The translations under genes were made by a program, and so were the position numbers. Shown here one piece after another: positions 48,996 through 57,643 of a stretch of DNA of 64,000 bases (its first letter is position 1; each line of letters opens with the position of its first letter). The notes beneath the pieces were generated by a model. That model did not search any database, had not been told where the DNA came from, and saw only the letters and a program-made list of their open reading frames with translations. The DNA is taken from positions 83,137 through 147,136 of the forward strand of contig NZ_LMOL01000023.1 in NCBI RefSeq assembly GCF_001424565.1. Reading direction: 5' to 3'. The stretch comes from Arthrobacter sp. Leaf141 (GTDB lineage: Bacteria; Actinomycetota; Actinomycetes; Actinomycetales; Micrococcaceae).

Positions 48996-50761
48996 TGCCG
49001 GCCATCCAGGGCAAGCTGCGATTCCGCGATTTCACGGTAGGTGGCGGACCCTGCCAGCAGTTCAAGGTGCGTCCCCTGCGCCACCAGGTGCCCGCCGTCG
49101 AGCACCAGCACCAGGTCAGCGGCCTCCACCGCCGAAATGCGCTCGGCCACCACAATCACGGTGGCCGTGGACAGGTTGGACTGGAGTGCTTCGCGCAGCC
49201 TGACGTCCGTTGCATAGTCGAGGGCGGAAAAGCTGTCGTCGAACAGGTAAAGCGGCGCCTTCCGGAGCAGCGCCCGGGCAATGCAGAGGCGCTGCCGCTG
49301 CCCGCCGGACAGGCTGGTGCCTCCCTGGCCCACGCGTGTCTCCAGGCCATGGGGCAGGTCCCGCATGAACCGCATGGTCTGTGCGGTTTCCAGCGCCGCC
49401 CACAATTCACTGTCTGTGGCCTCCGGCGCAGCCACCCTCAGGTTCGCGGCGATGGTGCCGGAAAAGAGGTGTGAGTGCTGAGGGACGATGGACATGCTCC
49501 GGCGCAGGCCATCCAGCGGCAGGTCCTTGATGTCCGTGCCGTCGAGGCTGATCCGGCCGCTTGTGGAGTCCAGGAAGCGGGGCACCAGGTTCAGGAGGGT
49601 GGACTTGCCGCTGCCGGTGGATCCCAGGATGGCAGTGGTGGTTCCGGGCGCGGCCGTGAAGGAGATGCCGGCGAGGACCGGAGCCTCAGCACCCGGGTAG
49701 GAGAAGCCAACGTTGTGGAACTCGACGGCGGCGGCACGGGACGGTGTCTGCAGGTGGCGCGCTGCCGGAAACCTGCGGGGCGCGGTGGCGGCCGGGCCGG
49801 GATCGGTGACCGACGGTTCGGCGTCCAGGACGGCGGTGATCCGTTCTGCGCAAACGGCGGCCCGGGGTGCGGTCATCAGGACGTACATGGCCATCATGAT
49901 GGCCAGCAGGATCTGCAGGATGTAGGCGATGAACGCCGTTAATGCGCCAAGGTTCATCTGCCCGGCCTGGATCCGGTGCCCGCCGAACCAGACCACGGCC
50001 ACGGAGGAAAGGTTGACCACCAGCATGATCAGGGGCAGCATCCCGGCGACCAGCAGCGCGGACTGCAGGTTGTTGGCCGTGAGCTTCCTGTTCACGCCGG
50101 CGAACCGTTGGACCTCATGGTCCTGGCGGACAAACGCCCGGATGACCATGGCGCCGATGATCTGCTCGCGGAGGATGCCGCCGGCGCGGTCCAGGAAGTC
50201 CTGGCCTTCGCGGTACAACGGGATGAGCCGCCGGACGATCAGATACATGATCAACACCAGCAGCGGCACAATGGCGATCACCACTGCGGACAGGCCCGCA
50301 TCCTGGTGCAGGGCCAGGGCGATGCCGCCCACTCCCATGGCCGGGGCCGCGAAGAACATGGTGAACACCAGCAGCGCGAACGCCTGGATCTGCTGGGTGT
50401 CGTTGGTGGCGCGGGTGGTGAGGCTTTGGGCTCCGAACAGGGCCACATCCTGGGAGGACAGGGCTTGGATCCGGTCGAAGATGCGGGCCCGCAGGCCGTG
50501 CCCGATTTTCATCGCCACCACGGCGCCGAGGTACCCGGCAGCGATGGCGGCGGCGGCCTGGACGGCGGCGACGGCGGCCATCACCAGGCCGAGGCGGGAA
50601 ATCACGCTGACGTCGCCCGCCACGATGCCGTCATCGATAATCGCGGCGTTGATGGTGGGAAGCAGGAGCGTGGCGCCGGCCTGGACCAGCTGCAGGAGGA
50701 GCAGGGCGACCACGGCTGCTTTGTGGCCCTGAAGGAGCCGCCCCATCAACGCAATCAGCAA
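48992..50761 (-). CDS. ABC exporter, degenerate half (ATPase/permease)
   Basis: A 589-residue half-exporter with six helices and an ATPase domain. Walker A GSTGSGKST and signature LSGGQRQR are intact. Walker B ends in FDD (Asp509 where the catalytic Glu is expected), and the switch His is Glu540 (VVAERISAV). Such degeneration marks the inactive partner of heterodimeric exporters. The TTG at 50761 is chosen because GGAGG lies four bases upstream and the family starts LLIALMGRLL; a longer frame to 50809 lacks support. It overlaps the next gene by four bases. Confidence 0.88.
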   Translation of the reverse strand: MLIALMGRLLQGHKAAVVALLLLQLVQAGATLLLPTINAAIIDDGIVAGDVSVISRLGLVMAAVAAVQAAAAIAAGYLGAVVAMKIGHGLRARIFDRIQALSSQDVALFGAQSLTTRATNDTQQIQAFALLVFTMFFAAPAMGVGGIALALHQDAGLSAVVIAIVPLLVLIMYLIVRRLIPLYREGQDFLDRAGGILREQIIGAMVIRAFVRQDHEVQRFAGVNRKLTANNLQSALLVAGMLPLIMLVVNLSSVAVVWFGGHRIQAGQMNLGALTAFIAYILQILLAIMMAMYVLMTAPRAAVCAERITAVLDAEPSVTDPGPAATAPRRFPAARHLQTPSRAAAVEFHNVGFSYPGAEAPVLAGISFTAAPGTTTAILGSTGSGKSTLLNLVPRFLDSTSGRISLDGTDIKDLPLDGLRRSMSIVPQHSHLFSGTIAANLRVAAPEATDSELWAALETAQTMRFMRDLPHGLETRVGQGGTSLSGGQRQRLCIARALLRKAPLYLFDDSFSALDYATDVRLREALQSNLSTATVIVVAERISAVEAADLVLVLDGGHLVAQGTHLELLAGSATYREIAESQLALDGRQ

Positions 50762-50826
50762 GGAACCTCCAGTGCAGGTCGAATGGCTGGGGTGGGCGGT
50801 AGCCTCCATCCCTCAACCATTCCGTC

Positions 50827-50832
50827 ATTGTA
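50827..50832 (-). promoter_or_regulatory. -10 hexamer of ABC exporter operon
   Basis: Minus-strand TACAAT, close to consensus, about 65 bases before the TTG start. The inverted repeat at 50848-50874 covers the -35 region. Confidence 0.45.
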
Positions 50833-50847
50833 GGGCACATCACATTC

Positions 50848-50874
50848 GACCGGTGTCATATCGCGTGACCGGTC
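50848..50874. promoter_or_regulatory. Operator candidate for the GntR regulator
   Basis: GACCGGT and ACCGGTC arms (7 bp) flank 13 bases that themselves contain GTCA...TGAC half-sites. It sits over the expected -35 of the exporter promoter. It also follows the tam-like gene, so a role as a weak terminator is an alternative. Confidence 0.45.
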
Positions 50875-50900
50875 TTGTAGAGGCTGGCGCTGCGGCTGCC

Positions 50901-51674
50901 TCAGCCGTTCTTTTGGCCGACGGCGAAGATCCTGCGGAAGGGAAAGACCGTGCCGTGTTTGCCCGGCGGATAGGCCTCGGCCAGCAGGGCAGCGTATTCG
51001 GCCTCGAACAAGGCGCCCTCTTCAGCGGGCAGTGCAGCCATGACCGGCCGCAGAGCCGTGCCGCGGACCCATTCAAGGACGGGATCGGCACCCGGCAGCA
51101 GTTGCTGGTAGCTCGTTTCCCACGCATCGGCGGTGAAGCCGGCATCAAGCAGCAGGTCCAGATACTCCGCCGGCTCCCCCACCGACTCGCCGCCCCGCAG
51201 GACCCCTGCGAGCTGGGGGGCCCAGCGCTCCGACGCGGCGAGGCCGCGCATCAGGGTATGGGAGGGCGCGTTGAAGTTGCCGGGCACCTGCATGGCGAAC
51301 CAGGCCCCTGGTCGGAGTGCGGCAAGCCAGGTCCGCATGAGGTCCTGGTGCCCCGGGACCCATTGCAGGGCGGCGTTGGTCACCACCACGTCCGTCCCGG
51401 CCGGGGGCCGCCAGCCCGCGATGTCGCCCTGCTCAAACCGCAGGCCGCCGGCGGCCAGGCCCGCCGCCTTGGTGAGCATGTCCGGGGAGGAATCCAGGCC
51501 CACCACGGTCGCAGCCGGCCAGCGTTCCGCCAGCGTTGCGGTGAGGTTGCCGGGCCCGCAGCCCAGGTCCACCACCTGCTGCGGGGCCTGGGCGTGTACC
51601 CTGCCGGTGAGGTCGAAGAACGGGCGGTCCCGGTAATCGCCGAATTGAACATACTTCGCCGGATCCCACTTCAT
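50901..51674 (-). CDS. tam: Trans-aconitate 2-methyltransferase-like protein
   Basis: A 257-residue SAM-dependent methyltransferase. It begins MKWDPAKYVQFGDYRDRPF, typical of Tam. The SAM motif VDLGCGPGNLT is at about residues 35-45, with GLDSSPDML and the NAALQWVPGH segment following. It probably esterifies trans-aconitate, an aconitase inhibitor. GGAGG precedes the ATG; the longer open frame upstream has no support. A TAGGCT -10 lies at 51713-51718. Confidence 0.87.
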   Translation of the reverse strand: MKWDPAKYVQFGDYRDRPFFDLTGRVHAQAPQQVVDLGCGPGNLTATLAERWPAATVVGLDSSPDMLTKAAGLAAGGLRFEQGDIAGWRPPAGTDVVVTNAALQWVPGHQDLMRTWLAALRPGAWFAMQVPGNFNAPSHTLMRGLAASERWAPQLAGVLRGGESVGEPAEYLDLLLDAGFTADAWETSYQQLLPGADPVLEWVRGTALRPVMAALPAEEGALFEAEYAALLAEAYPPGKHGTVFPFRRIFAVGQKNG

Positions 51675-51712
51675 GTTTTCCTCCAGTTTCTGGTGCTGCA
51701 GCAATGCTGCCG

Positions 51713-51718
51713 AGCCTA
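51713..51718 (-). promoter_or_regulatory. -10 hexamer of tam-like gene
   Basis: Minus-strand TAGGCT gives a short leader of about 30 bases with a good ribosome site. It is divergent from the helicase promoter. Confidence 0.4.
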
Positions 51719-51755
51719 GCCCGGCCGGAACGGATTCCGGGGCGTACCGGGGCAC

Positions 51756-51761
51756 TAAGCT
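51756..51761 (+). promoter_or_regulatory. -10 hexamer of helicase gene
   Basis: TAAGCT lies eight bases before the helicase ATG; a near-leaderless transcript is likely. Confidence 0.45.
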
Positions 51762-51769
51762 GGAAATCA

Positions 51770-54313
51770 ATGAAACTCGTTGACCAGCTGACTGATCTTT
51801 CCGCTCTGAACCCGGCTGCCGCCGTCGACCCCGATGACCTGTATTCGCGGTTCGTTGAATGGACGCAGGCCAGGGGCCTGGCGCTGTATCCCGCGCAGGA
51901 CGAGGCCATCATGGAGCTCGCCACCGGGGCCAACGTGATCCTGGCCACCCCCACAGGTTCCGGTAAGTCCCTGGTGGCCATCGCCGCGCATTTCCAGGCG
52001 ATGGCCCAGGGCCGCCGCAGCTACTACACGGCGCCCATCAAGGCTCTGGTGTCCGAGAAGTTCTTTGCCCTTTGCGAGATCTTCGGCGCGGAAAACGTGG
52101 GCATGGTCACCGGGGACTCCGGGGTGAACCAGGACGCACCGATCATCTGCTGCACCGCGGAGATCCTGGCGAACGTGGCGCTTCGCGAGGGAACAGCCGC
52201 GGAGCTGGGCACCGTGATCATGGACGAGTTCCATTTCTACTCCGACCCGCAGCGCGGCTGGGCCTGGCAGGTCCCGCTGCTGGAACTCCCCCAGGCACAG
52301 TTCCTCCTGATGTCCGCGACGCTTGGCGACGTGGCCCGGTTCGAGGACGGACTCACGGAGCTGACCGGCCGGCCCACCACCACCGTGAGCTCCGCCGAGC
52401 GGCCCATCCCGCTGCACAACTACTATCACCAGACCCCGGTGCACGAGACCCTTGAGGAACTGCTCTCCACCCGACAGGTCCCCGTGTACGTGGTCCACTT
52501 CAGCCAGATCGAAGCGATCGACCGGGCCCAGACGCTGATGAGCATCAACGTCTGCAGCCGCGAGGAAAAGGACAAAATCGCGGAGCTGATTGCCGGCTTC
52601 CGGTTCGCCGCCGGCTTCGGGAAGACCCTGAACCGGCTGGTCCGCCACGGCATCGGCGTGCACCACGCCGGCATGCTGCCCAAGTACCGCCGGCTGGTGG
52701 AACAGCTCGCCCAGGCAGGACTGCTGAAAGTCATCTGCGGCACGGACACCCTTGGTGTGGGCATCAACGTGCCCATCCGCACCGTCCTGTTCACCGCCCT
52801 GAGCAAGTACGACGGCGTCCGCACCCGCCTGCTGAACTCCAGAGAGTTCCACCAGATTGCCGGCCGGGCAGGCCGGGCAGGCTACGACACCGCCGGGACC
52901 GTGGTGGTCCAGGCGCCGGAGCACGTCACCGAAAACGTGAAGGCCATGGCGAAAGCGACCGCCAAGTTCGGCGATGACCAGAAGAAGCTGCGCCAGGTGG
53001 TCAAAAAGAAGCCGCCGGAGGGTTTTGTCTCCTGGGGCGAACCCACCTATAAACGTCTCGTCGAGTCTGTTCCTGATCCACTGGGTTCCAGCTTCACGGT
53101 GACCCACGCCATGCTGATGAACCTGATGGAGCGGCCGGGCGACCCCTTCACGGCCGCCCGCCGGCTGCTGACGGAAAACCACGAGCCCAGGTCCTCCCAG
53201 CTCCGGCTGATGAAGAAGGCGCTGGGGATTTACCGGGAGCTGCTGGCGGCCGAGGTCATCGAACGCATCCCCGTGCAGGAGCAGGGCCCGGACGGCCGAA
53301 CAGTCCGTTTGACCGTGCACCTGCAGGCCAATTTCGCCCTGAACCAGCCGCTCTCCCCCTTTGCACTTGCTGCGCTGGAGCTCCTGGATCCGGAGTCGCC
53401 GTCGTACGCCCTGGACGTGGTGTCCGTGATCGAGGCGACCCTGGAGAAGCCGCGCCAGATCCTTTCCGCCCAGCAGAAGAAGGCCCGCGGCGAGGCTGTG
53501 GCGGCCATGAAGGCCGACGGGATCGAATACGACCAGCGGATGGCGATGCTGGAGGAGGTCACGTATCCGCAGCCCCTTGCCGAGATCCTGGGTGAAGCGT
53601 TCGAGGTGTACCGGAAGGCGGCACCGTGGGTGGGCGATTTCGAACTCGCCCCCAAGTCCGTGGTCCGGGACATGTACGAGCGGGCCATGAACTTCGGCGA
53701 GTTCGTCCAGTTCTACGGGCTGGCCCGGTCCGAGGGCATTGTGCTGAGGTACCTGTCCGACGCGTTCAAAGCGCTCCGGCAGACGGTGCCGCAGGACATG
53801 CTGCGCGAAGACCTGGAGGACCTGGTGGCGTGGCTGGGTGAGATGGTGCGCCAGGTGGACTCGAGCCTGCTGGACGAATGGGAGGAGTTGGCCGCCGGCA
53901 ACACGCTCACCCCGCACGACGCTCCGCCGCCGCCGCCTCCGCTGCTGACCGCCAATATCCGGGCTTTCCGGGTGATGGTGCGCAACGAGATGTTCCGCCG
54001 GGTGGAACTTTTCGCGGACGAAGATGCCGCTGCGCTGGGCCTGCTGGACGGCGCTGCCGGCTTCGATGCGGACCGGTGGGAGGATGCCCTTGACGATTAC
54101 TTCGACGAGCACAACGACATCGGCACCGGCCCGGATGCCCGCGGACCCGGCCTGTTGATCATCACCGAGAAACCCGGCACGTGGAAGGTGCGGCAGATCT
54201 TTGACGACCCCGCCCGGAACCACGACTGGGGCATCTCCGCCGACGTGGACCTTGCGGCTTCGGACGAGGCCGGCACCGCGGTCCTCACCGTGACGGCCGT
54301 GAACCGCCTGTAG
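51770..54313 (+). CDS. DEAD/DEAH-box RNA helicase with DUF3516
   Basis: An 847-residue superfamily 2 helicase. Motif I ATPTGSGKS is at residues 59-67; motif II is MDEFH, motif III LMSAT, motif V GTDTLGVGINVP, and motif VI IAGRAGRAGYD. The long C-terminal half is the actinobacterial DUF3516 region, of unknown role. It may act in RNA turnover or ribosome work, similar to Ski2-like enzymes; this is inference. Its 3' end carries a 16-bp tandem duplication that includes the stop codon. Confidence 0.9.
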   Translation: MKLVDQLTDLSALNPAAAVDPDDLYSRFVEWTQARGLALYPAQDEAIMELATGANVILATPTGSGKSLVAIAAHFQAMAQGRRSYYTAPIKALVSEKFFALCEIFGAENVGMVTGDSGVNQDAPIICCTAEILANVALREGTAAELGTVIMDEFHFYSDPQRGWAWQVPLLELPQAQFLLMSATLGDVARFEDGLTELTGRPTTTVSSAERPIPLHNYYHQTPVHETLEELLSTRQVPVYVVHFSQIEAIDRAQTLMSINVCSREEKDKIAELIAGFRFAAGFGKTLNRLVRHGIGVHHAGMLPKYRRLVEQLAQAGLLKVICGTDTLGVGINVPIRTVLFTALSKYDGVRTRLLNSREFHQIAGRAGRAGYDTAGTVVVQAPEHVTENVKAMAKATAKFGDDQKKLRQVVKKKPPEGFVSWGEPTYKRLVESVPDPLGSSFTVTHAMLMNLMERPGDPFTAARRLLTENHEPRSSQLRLMKKALGIYRELLAAEVIERIPVQEQGPDGRTVRLTVHLQANFALNQPLSPFALAALELLDPESPSYALDVVSVIEATLEKPRQILSAQQKKARGEAVAAMKADGIEYDQRMAMLEEVTYPQPLAEILGEAFEVYRKAAPWVGDFELAPKSVVRDMYERAMNFGEFVQFYGLARSEGIVLRYLSDAFKALRQTVPQDMLREDLEDLVAWLGEMVRQVDSSLLDEWEELAAGNTLTPHDAPPPPPPLLTANIRAFRVMVRNEMFRRVELFADEDAAALGLLDGAAGFDADRWEDALDDYFDEHNDIGTGPDARGPGLLIITEKPGTWKVRQIFDDPARNHDWGISADVDLAASDEAGTAVLTVTAVNRL

Positions 54314-54337
54314 GACCTGGCGCCTGTAGGACCTGGC
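54306..54337 (+). repeat. Tandem 16-bp duplication at helicase stop codon
   Basis: Two exact 16-base copies (54306-54321 and 54322-54337) of a unit containing CTGTAGGACC. The first includes the stop codon. Replication slippage is the simplest origin. Confidence 0.85.
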
Positions 54338-54380
54338 GCGCGGCACCCGTTGCCCGGCGCGTCCTGCGGTATCACGGCGG

Positions 54381-54386
54381 TAAGCT
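54381..54386 (+). promoter_or_regulatory. -10 hexamer of GNAT gene (leaderless)
   Basis: TAAGCT is followed by six bases and the ATG at 54393. Confidence 0.55.
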
Positions 54387-54392
54387 CGAACA

Positions 54393-54893
54393 ATGAGTGT
54401 AATCCGCGCCGCAAACCAGCATGATGTACCTGCAATCCTCCGGATGATCCACGAACTGGCCGACTACGAAAAAGAGCCTGACGCCGTCCGGAACACCCCG
54501 GAAATGCTGCAGGAGGTCCTGTTCGGTCCGGACCCGCGTGTCTTCGCGGCCATCGCGGAAAACGCGGCCGGCGAGGTCCAGGGGTTCGCGCTGTGGTTCC
54601 TGAACTACTCCACCTGGGAAGGTGTCCACGGAATCTACCTGGAGGACCTCTACGTCAGCCCTGCCGCCCGCGGCGAAGGCCACGGCAAGGCCCTGCTGCA
54701 GCACCTTGCAGGGATCGCCCTGGCCAACGGGTACGCCCGTGTGGAGTGGAGCGTCCTTGACTGGAACGAGCCGTCCATCAACTTCTACCGGAGCCTCGGC
54801 GCCCGCCCCATGGACGGGTGGTCCACGTTCCGGCTCACCGGTGCGGCCCTGACGCAGTTCGGCACGGCCGTCCCGGCAGCGGTCAATGGCTGA
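54393..54893 (+). CDS. GNAT family N-acetyltransferase
   Basis: A 166-residue acetyltransferase resembling the diamine (spermidine/spermine-type) group: IRAANQHDVPAILRMIHELADYE at the start, then GIYLEDLYVSPAARGEGHGKALL, which holds the acetyl-CoA loop, and WSVLDWNEPSINFYRSLGA. The substrate is likely an amine but is not proved. Its last codons overlap the following S33 peptidase gene by eight bases. Confidence 0.87.
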   Translation: MSVIRAANQHDVPAILRMIHELADYEKEPDAVRNTPEMLQEVLFGPDPRVFAAIAENAAGEVQGFALWFLNYSTWEGVHGIYLEDLYVSPAARGEGHGKALLQHLAGIALANGYARVEWSVLDWNEPSINFYRSLGARPMDGWSTFRLTGAALTQFGTAVPAAVNG

Positions 54894-56229
54894 CGCGGCC
54901 GTGACGGCTGTCGGGCCTGCCCGCACCGCGGGCCACCAGGTCAAGGCGCGGCACGAGTACCGCGGCATGCGGACGGTGGAGCACTACTTCACCGTGCCGC
55001 TGGTGCACGGGACTGACTCGGAAACCATCACCGTATTTGCCCGGGAGTACGTTTCCACGGCGCACACCCCCCAGGAAGCGGAAGACCTGCCCTGGCTGCT
55101 GTTCCTGCAGGGCGGCCCCGGCGGCCGTGGCAACAGGTTTGCGTCCCTGGGCGGCTGGAGCAAAGCCGCTGCCAAGGATTTCCGGATCCTGATGCTGGAC
55201 CAGCGCGGCACCGGCCTGTCCACGCCGATCGACCGGAATACGCTGGCGCTCCAGGGCGACGAGGCAGCGCAGGCCGCCTACCTGGAAAACTTCCGTGCTG
55301 ATTCGATTGTGGCCGACGCGGAACTCATCCGGAACACGCTGGGCTCGCCGGCCTGGAGCATTTTTGGCCAAAGCTACGGCGGATTCTGCGCCCTGACCTA
55401 CCTTTCGTTTGCGCCGCAGGGCCTCAGGGAAGCCCTGATCACCGGCGGGCTCGCTCCCCTGTCAGTACCTGCGGAGGACGTCTACCGGGCCACCTTCCGG
55501 CGCGTGGCAGCCCGGAACGCGCAGTACTTCGGCTGGTACCCGGAAGACCGGGACACGGTGGACCGGATTGCCCGGCACCTGCGGAGCACTGCCGAAACGC
55601 TGCCGGACGGCAGCGTCCTCACCGTTGAACGGTTCCAGATGGTGGGCTCCTTCCTGGGAGGCAACACCCGGGTCGACGCGCTGCACCACCTCCTGGAAGA
55701 TGCGTTCGTCGCGGCCGACGGCGGCACCCGCCTTTCGGACGCCTTCCTCGAGCAGGTGCACGGCATCGTTTCCCGCCGCTCAAACCCGCTGTACGCAGTG
55801 GTGCACGAATCCATCTACGGCCAGGGTTCAGCCACCGCGTGGGCCGCCTGGCGGGTCCTCGCCGAGTACCCGCAGTTCCGGCCGGACGCCGACCACGTCC
55901 TACTGACGGGCGAAATGGTCTACCCGTGGTACTTCGACCAGGACCCGGCGCTGCAGCCCCTGCGCGGCGTCGCGGAACTGCTGGCGGCGAAGGAGGACTG
56001 GGCGCCGCTGTACGACGTCGACCGGCTGGCTGCAAACACGGTGCCCGTGGCTGCCGCCGTGTATGCGGAGGACATCTATGTGGACCGGGACTTGTCCCTG
56101 GGCACCGCCTCAGCCGTCCGCGGGCTGCAGGTCTGGGAGACTGCAGACTTCCACCACGACGGAATTGCCGACGACGGCGAAGCCATTTTCGGCCGGCTGC
56201 TGGGAATGGTCCGGTCAGTCCGGCGCTGA
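54886..56229 (+). CDS. Alpha/beta hydrolase, S33 prolyl aminopeptidase-like
   Basis: A 447-residue hydrolase. The oxyanion segment QGGPGGRGNR is at about residues 80-89, and the nucleophile elbow GQSYGG is at about residues 163-168. The acid/His region near the C terminus includes ETADFHHDGIADDGEAIF. The family removes N-terminal proline from peptides. No signal peptide is seen, so it is probably cytoplasmic. It overlaps the GNAT gene upstream and the convergent MFS gene by 15 bp at its end. Confidence 0.87.
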   Translation: MADAAVTAVGPARTAGHQVKARHEYRGMRTVEHYFTVPLVHGTDSETITVFAREYVSTAHTPQEAEDLPWLLFLQGGPGGRGNRFASLGGWSKAAAKDFRILMLDQRGTGLSTPIDRNTLALQGDEAAQAAYLENFRADSIVADAELIRNTLGSPAWSIFGQSYGGFCALTYLSFAPQGLREALITGGLAPLSVPAEDVYRATFRRVAARNAQYFGWYPEDRDTVDRIARHLRSTAETLPDGSVLTVERFQMVGSFLGGNTRVDALHHLLEDAFVAADGGTRLSDAFLEQVHGIVSRRSNPLYAVVHESIYGQGSATAWAAWRVLAEYPQFRPDADHVLLTGEMVYPWYFDQDPALQPLRGVAELLAAKEDWAPLYDVDRLAANTVPVAAAVYAEDIYVDRDLSLGTASAVRGLQVWETADFHHDGIADDGEAIFGRLLGMVRSVRR

Positions 56230-57546
56230 CTGCCTGCGCCGCGCTGCCAGCGAGAGGAAGGCCACGGCCAGGACACCTGCCCCGATCACTGCGCCCAGCA
56301 TGTTCAGGCCCGGATAGCCTGCCCAGCTGAGCACAAGCCCGGAGACGGCACCACCCACCGCACCGGCGGCGCCCATCAGCATGTCGGACACCCCCTGGAC
56401 CACCACGCGGGAGTCCGGGTCCACACTTTCGGCCAGGAGCGTGGACCCGGCCACCGTGGCCGCCGACCAGCCCATGCCCAACAGCACGAGGCCCACGGCT
56501 ACGGCGGTGGTGGAGCCTTGGCCGAGGCCGGCCACGGCCGCCGCGACCAGCAGCAGCGTAAGCCCGATCATGATGGTTTGGATCCGGCCTGCCCGGTCGG
56601 TCAGCCAGCCCATCACCGGCGAGAGTGCATACATGCCGGCGATGTGCAGGGAAATGGTGAAGCCAATGACAACCAGAGCGTCGGCTGACGCATGGTGCCC
56701 GGCCTGCGAGGCGGCGGGTCCTTCCACCACGTGCTGCAGGTGCAGCGGCGTCATGGACATGATGCCCACCATTACCGCGTGGGCGGCGACAACCGCGGCA
56801 ACGGCCAGCCGGGCACCCGCGGAGCCCTGGATGGCCCGGAAACCCCTGGCCAGGGACCCTTTTGCCCCCACGGGATCTTCAGCTTTGGCGGGGGCGCGGG
56901 GCACGGCGGCGGCAAGTTCCCTGGTCAGCTGCAGCGGGTCCGGGCGGAGTCCGGCGAAGACAATGACGACGGCGACGAGCAGGCCGGTGCCTGAGATGAC
57001 GAACGGTCCCGCGGTGGACGGCAGGCCCAAGGCCAACCCCACCGCGGCACCGGGCCGGATCAGGTTCGGTCCGGCAACGGCACCTACTGTCACTGCCCAC
57101 ACCACAGTGGACAGCGCCTTCCCCCGGCTCCCGGCCGCCGCAAGGTCCACGGCGGCAAACCGTGCCTGCAGGCCTGCGGCCGAACCCACGCCAATTCCAG
57201 CCGCACCCAGCAGCAGCAAAGGGAACAGGCCGGTCACCGTTGCCAGGACCATCAGGACGGTGCCGCCAAAGGCAGTCAACAGTCCGGCCACCTGGCTGAT
57301 CCGCCGGCCGCTCCGGTCTGCCAACGCCGCCAGGGGAACGGCGGCCACGGCTGCACCGAGGGTCATGGCGGTGGCCACCACTCCTGCCCAGGCGCTGGAC
57401 CCGGAGAGCTCCACGGCGAGGATGGAGCCGATGGAGACCGTTGCTCCTGCGCCGATGCCGCCGAAGACCTGGGCGGCGGCCAGCAGCGCCACCGTGCGCT
57501 GCTGGACCCGGCGCACGTCGGGGTCCGAGGGGGTTCTGGCGGCCAT
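56215..57546 (-). CDS. MFS transporter
   Basis: A 443-residue permease with about twelve hydrophobic helices. The loop 2-3 motif reads ALADRSGRRISQ near residues 75-86 and is partly repeated in the second half as LTDRAGRIQT. It is probably a drug or metabolite exporter of the DHA type; the substrate is unknown. The ATG lies six bases after a TATGCT -10. The gene ends 15 bp inside the convergent hydrolase gene. Confidence 0.87.
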   Translation of the reverse strand: MAARTPSDPDVRRVQQRTVALLAAAQVFGGIGAGATVSIGSILAVELSGSSAWAGVVATAMTLGAAVAAVPLAALADRSGRRISQVAGLLTAFGGTVLMVLATVTGLFPLLLLGAAGIGVGSAAGLQARFAAVDLAAAGSRGKALSTVVWAVTVGAVAGPNLIRPGAAVGLALGLPSTAGPFVISGTGLLVAVVIVFAGLRPDPLQLTRELAAAVPRAPAKAEDPVGAKGSLARGFRAIQGSAGARLAVAAVVAAHAVMVGIMSMTPLHLQHVVEGPAASQAGHHASADALVVIGFTISLHIAGMYALSPVMGWLTDRAGRIQTIMIGLTLLLVAAAVAGLGQGSTTAVAVGLVLLGMGWSAATVAGSTLLAESVDPDSRVVVQGVSDMLMGAAGAVGGAVSGLVLSWAGYPGLNMLGAVIGAGVLAVAFLSLAARRRQSAPD

Positions 57547-57552
57547 GCTGGA

Positions 57553-57558
57553 AGCATA
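57553..57558 (-). promoter_or_regulatory. -10 hexamer of MFS gene (leaderless)
   Basis: Minus-strand TATGCT is followed by six bases and the ATG at 57546. Confidence 0.55.
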
Positions 57559-57588
57559 GCCCCAGCCCTCGGCGCATGGCGTTTAAAG

Positions 57589-57623
57589 CAGCAATCCCGG
57601 CTGGGGTGCGGCCGGGATTGCTG
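57589..57623 (-). terminator. Terminator-like hairpin after terC
   Basis: Perfect 13-bp arms (57589-57601 and 57611-57623) lie 20 bases after the terC stop; a short T-rich tract follows on the minus strand. It separates terC from the MFS promoter. Confidence 0.7.
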
Positions 57624-57643
57624 TGGTGCGGTGGGTTCGGGTG

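Noticed and set aside
51767..54346. An 859-codon open frame opposite the helicase
   Set aside because: The plus-strand helicase has all motifs; the antisense product shows none.
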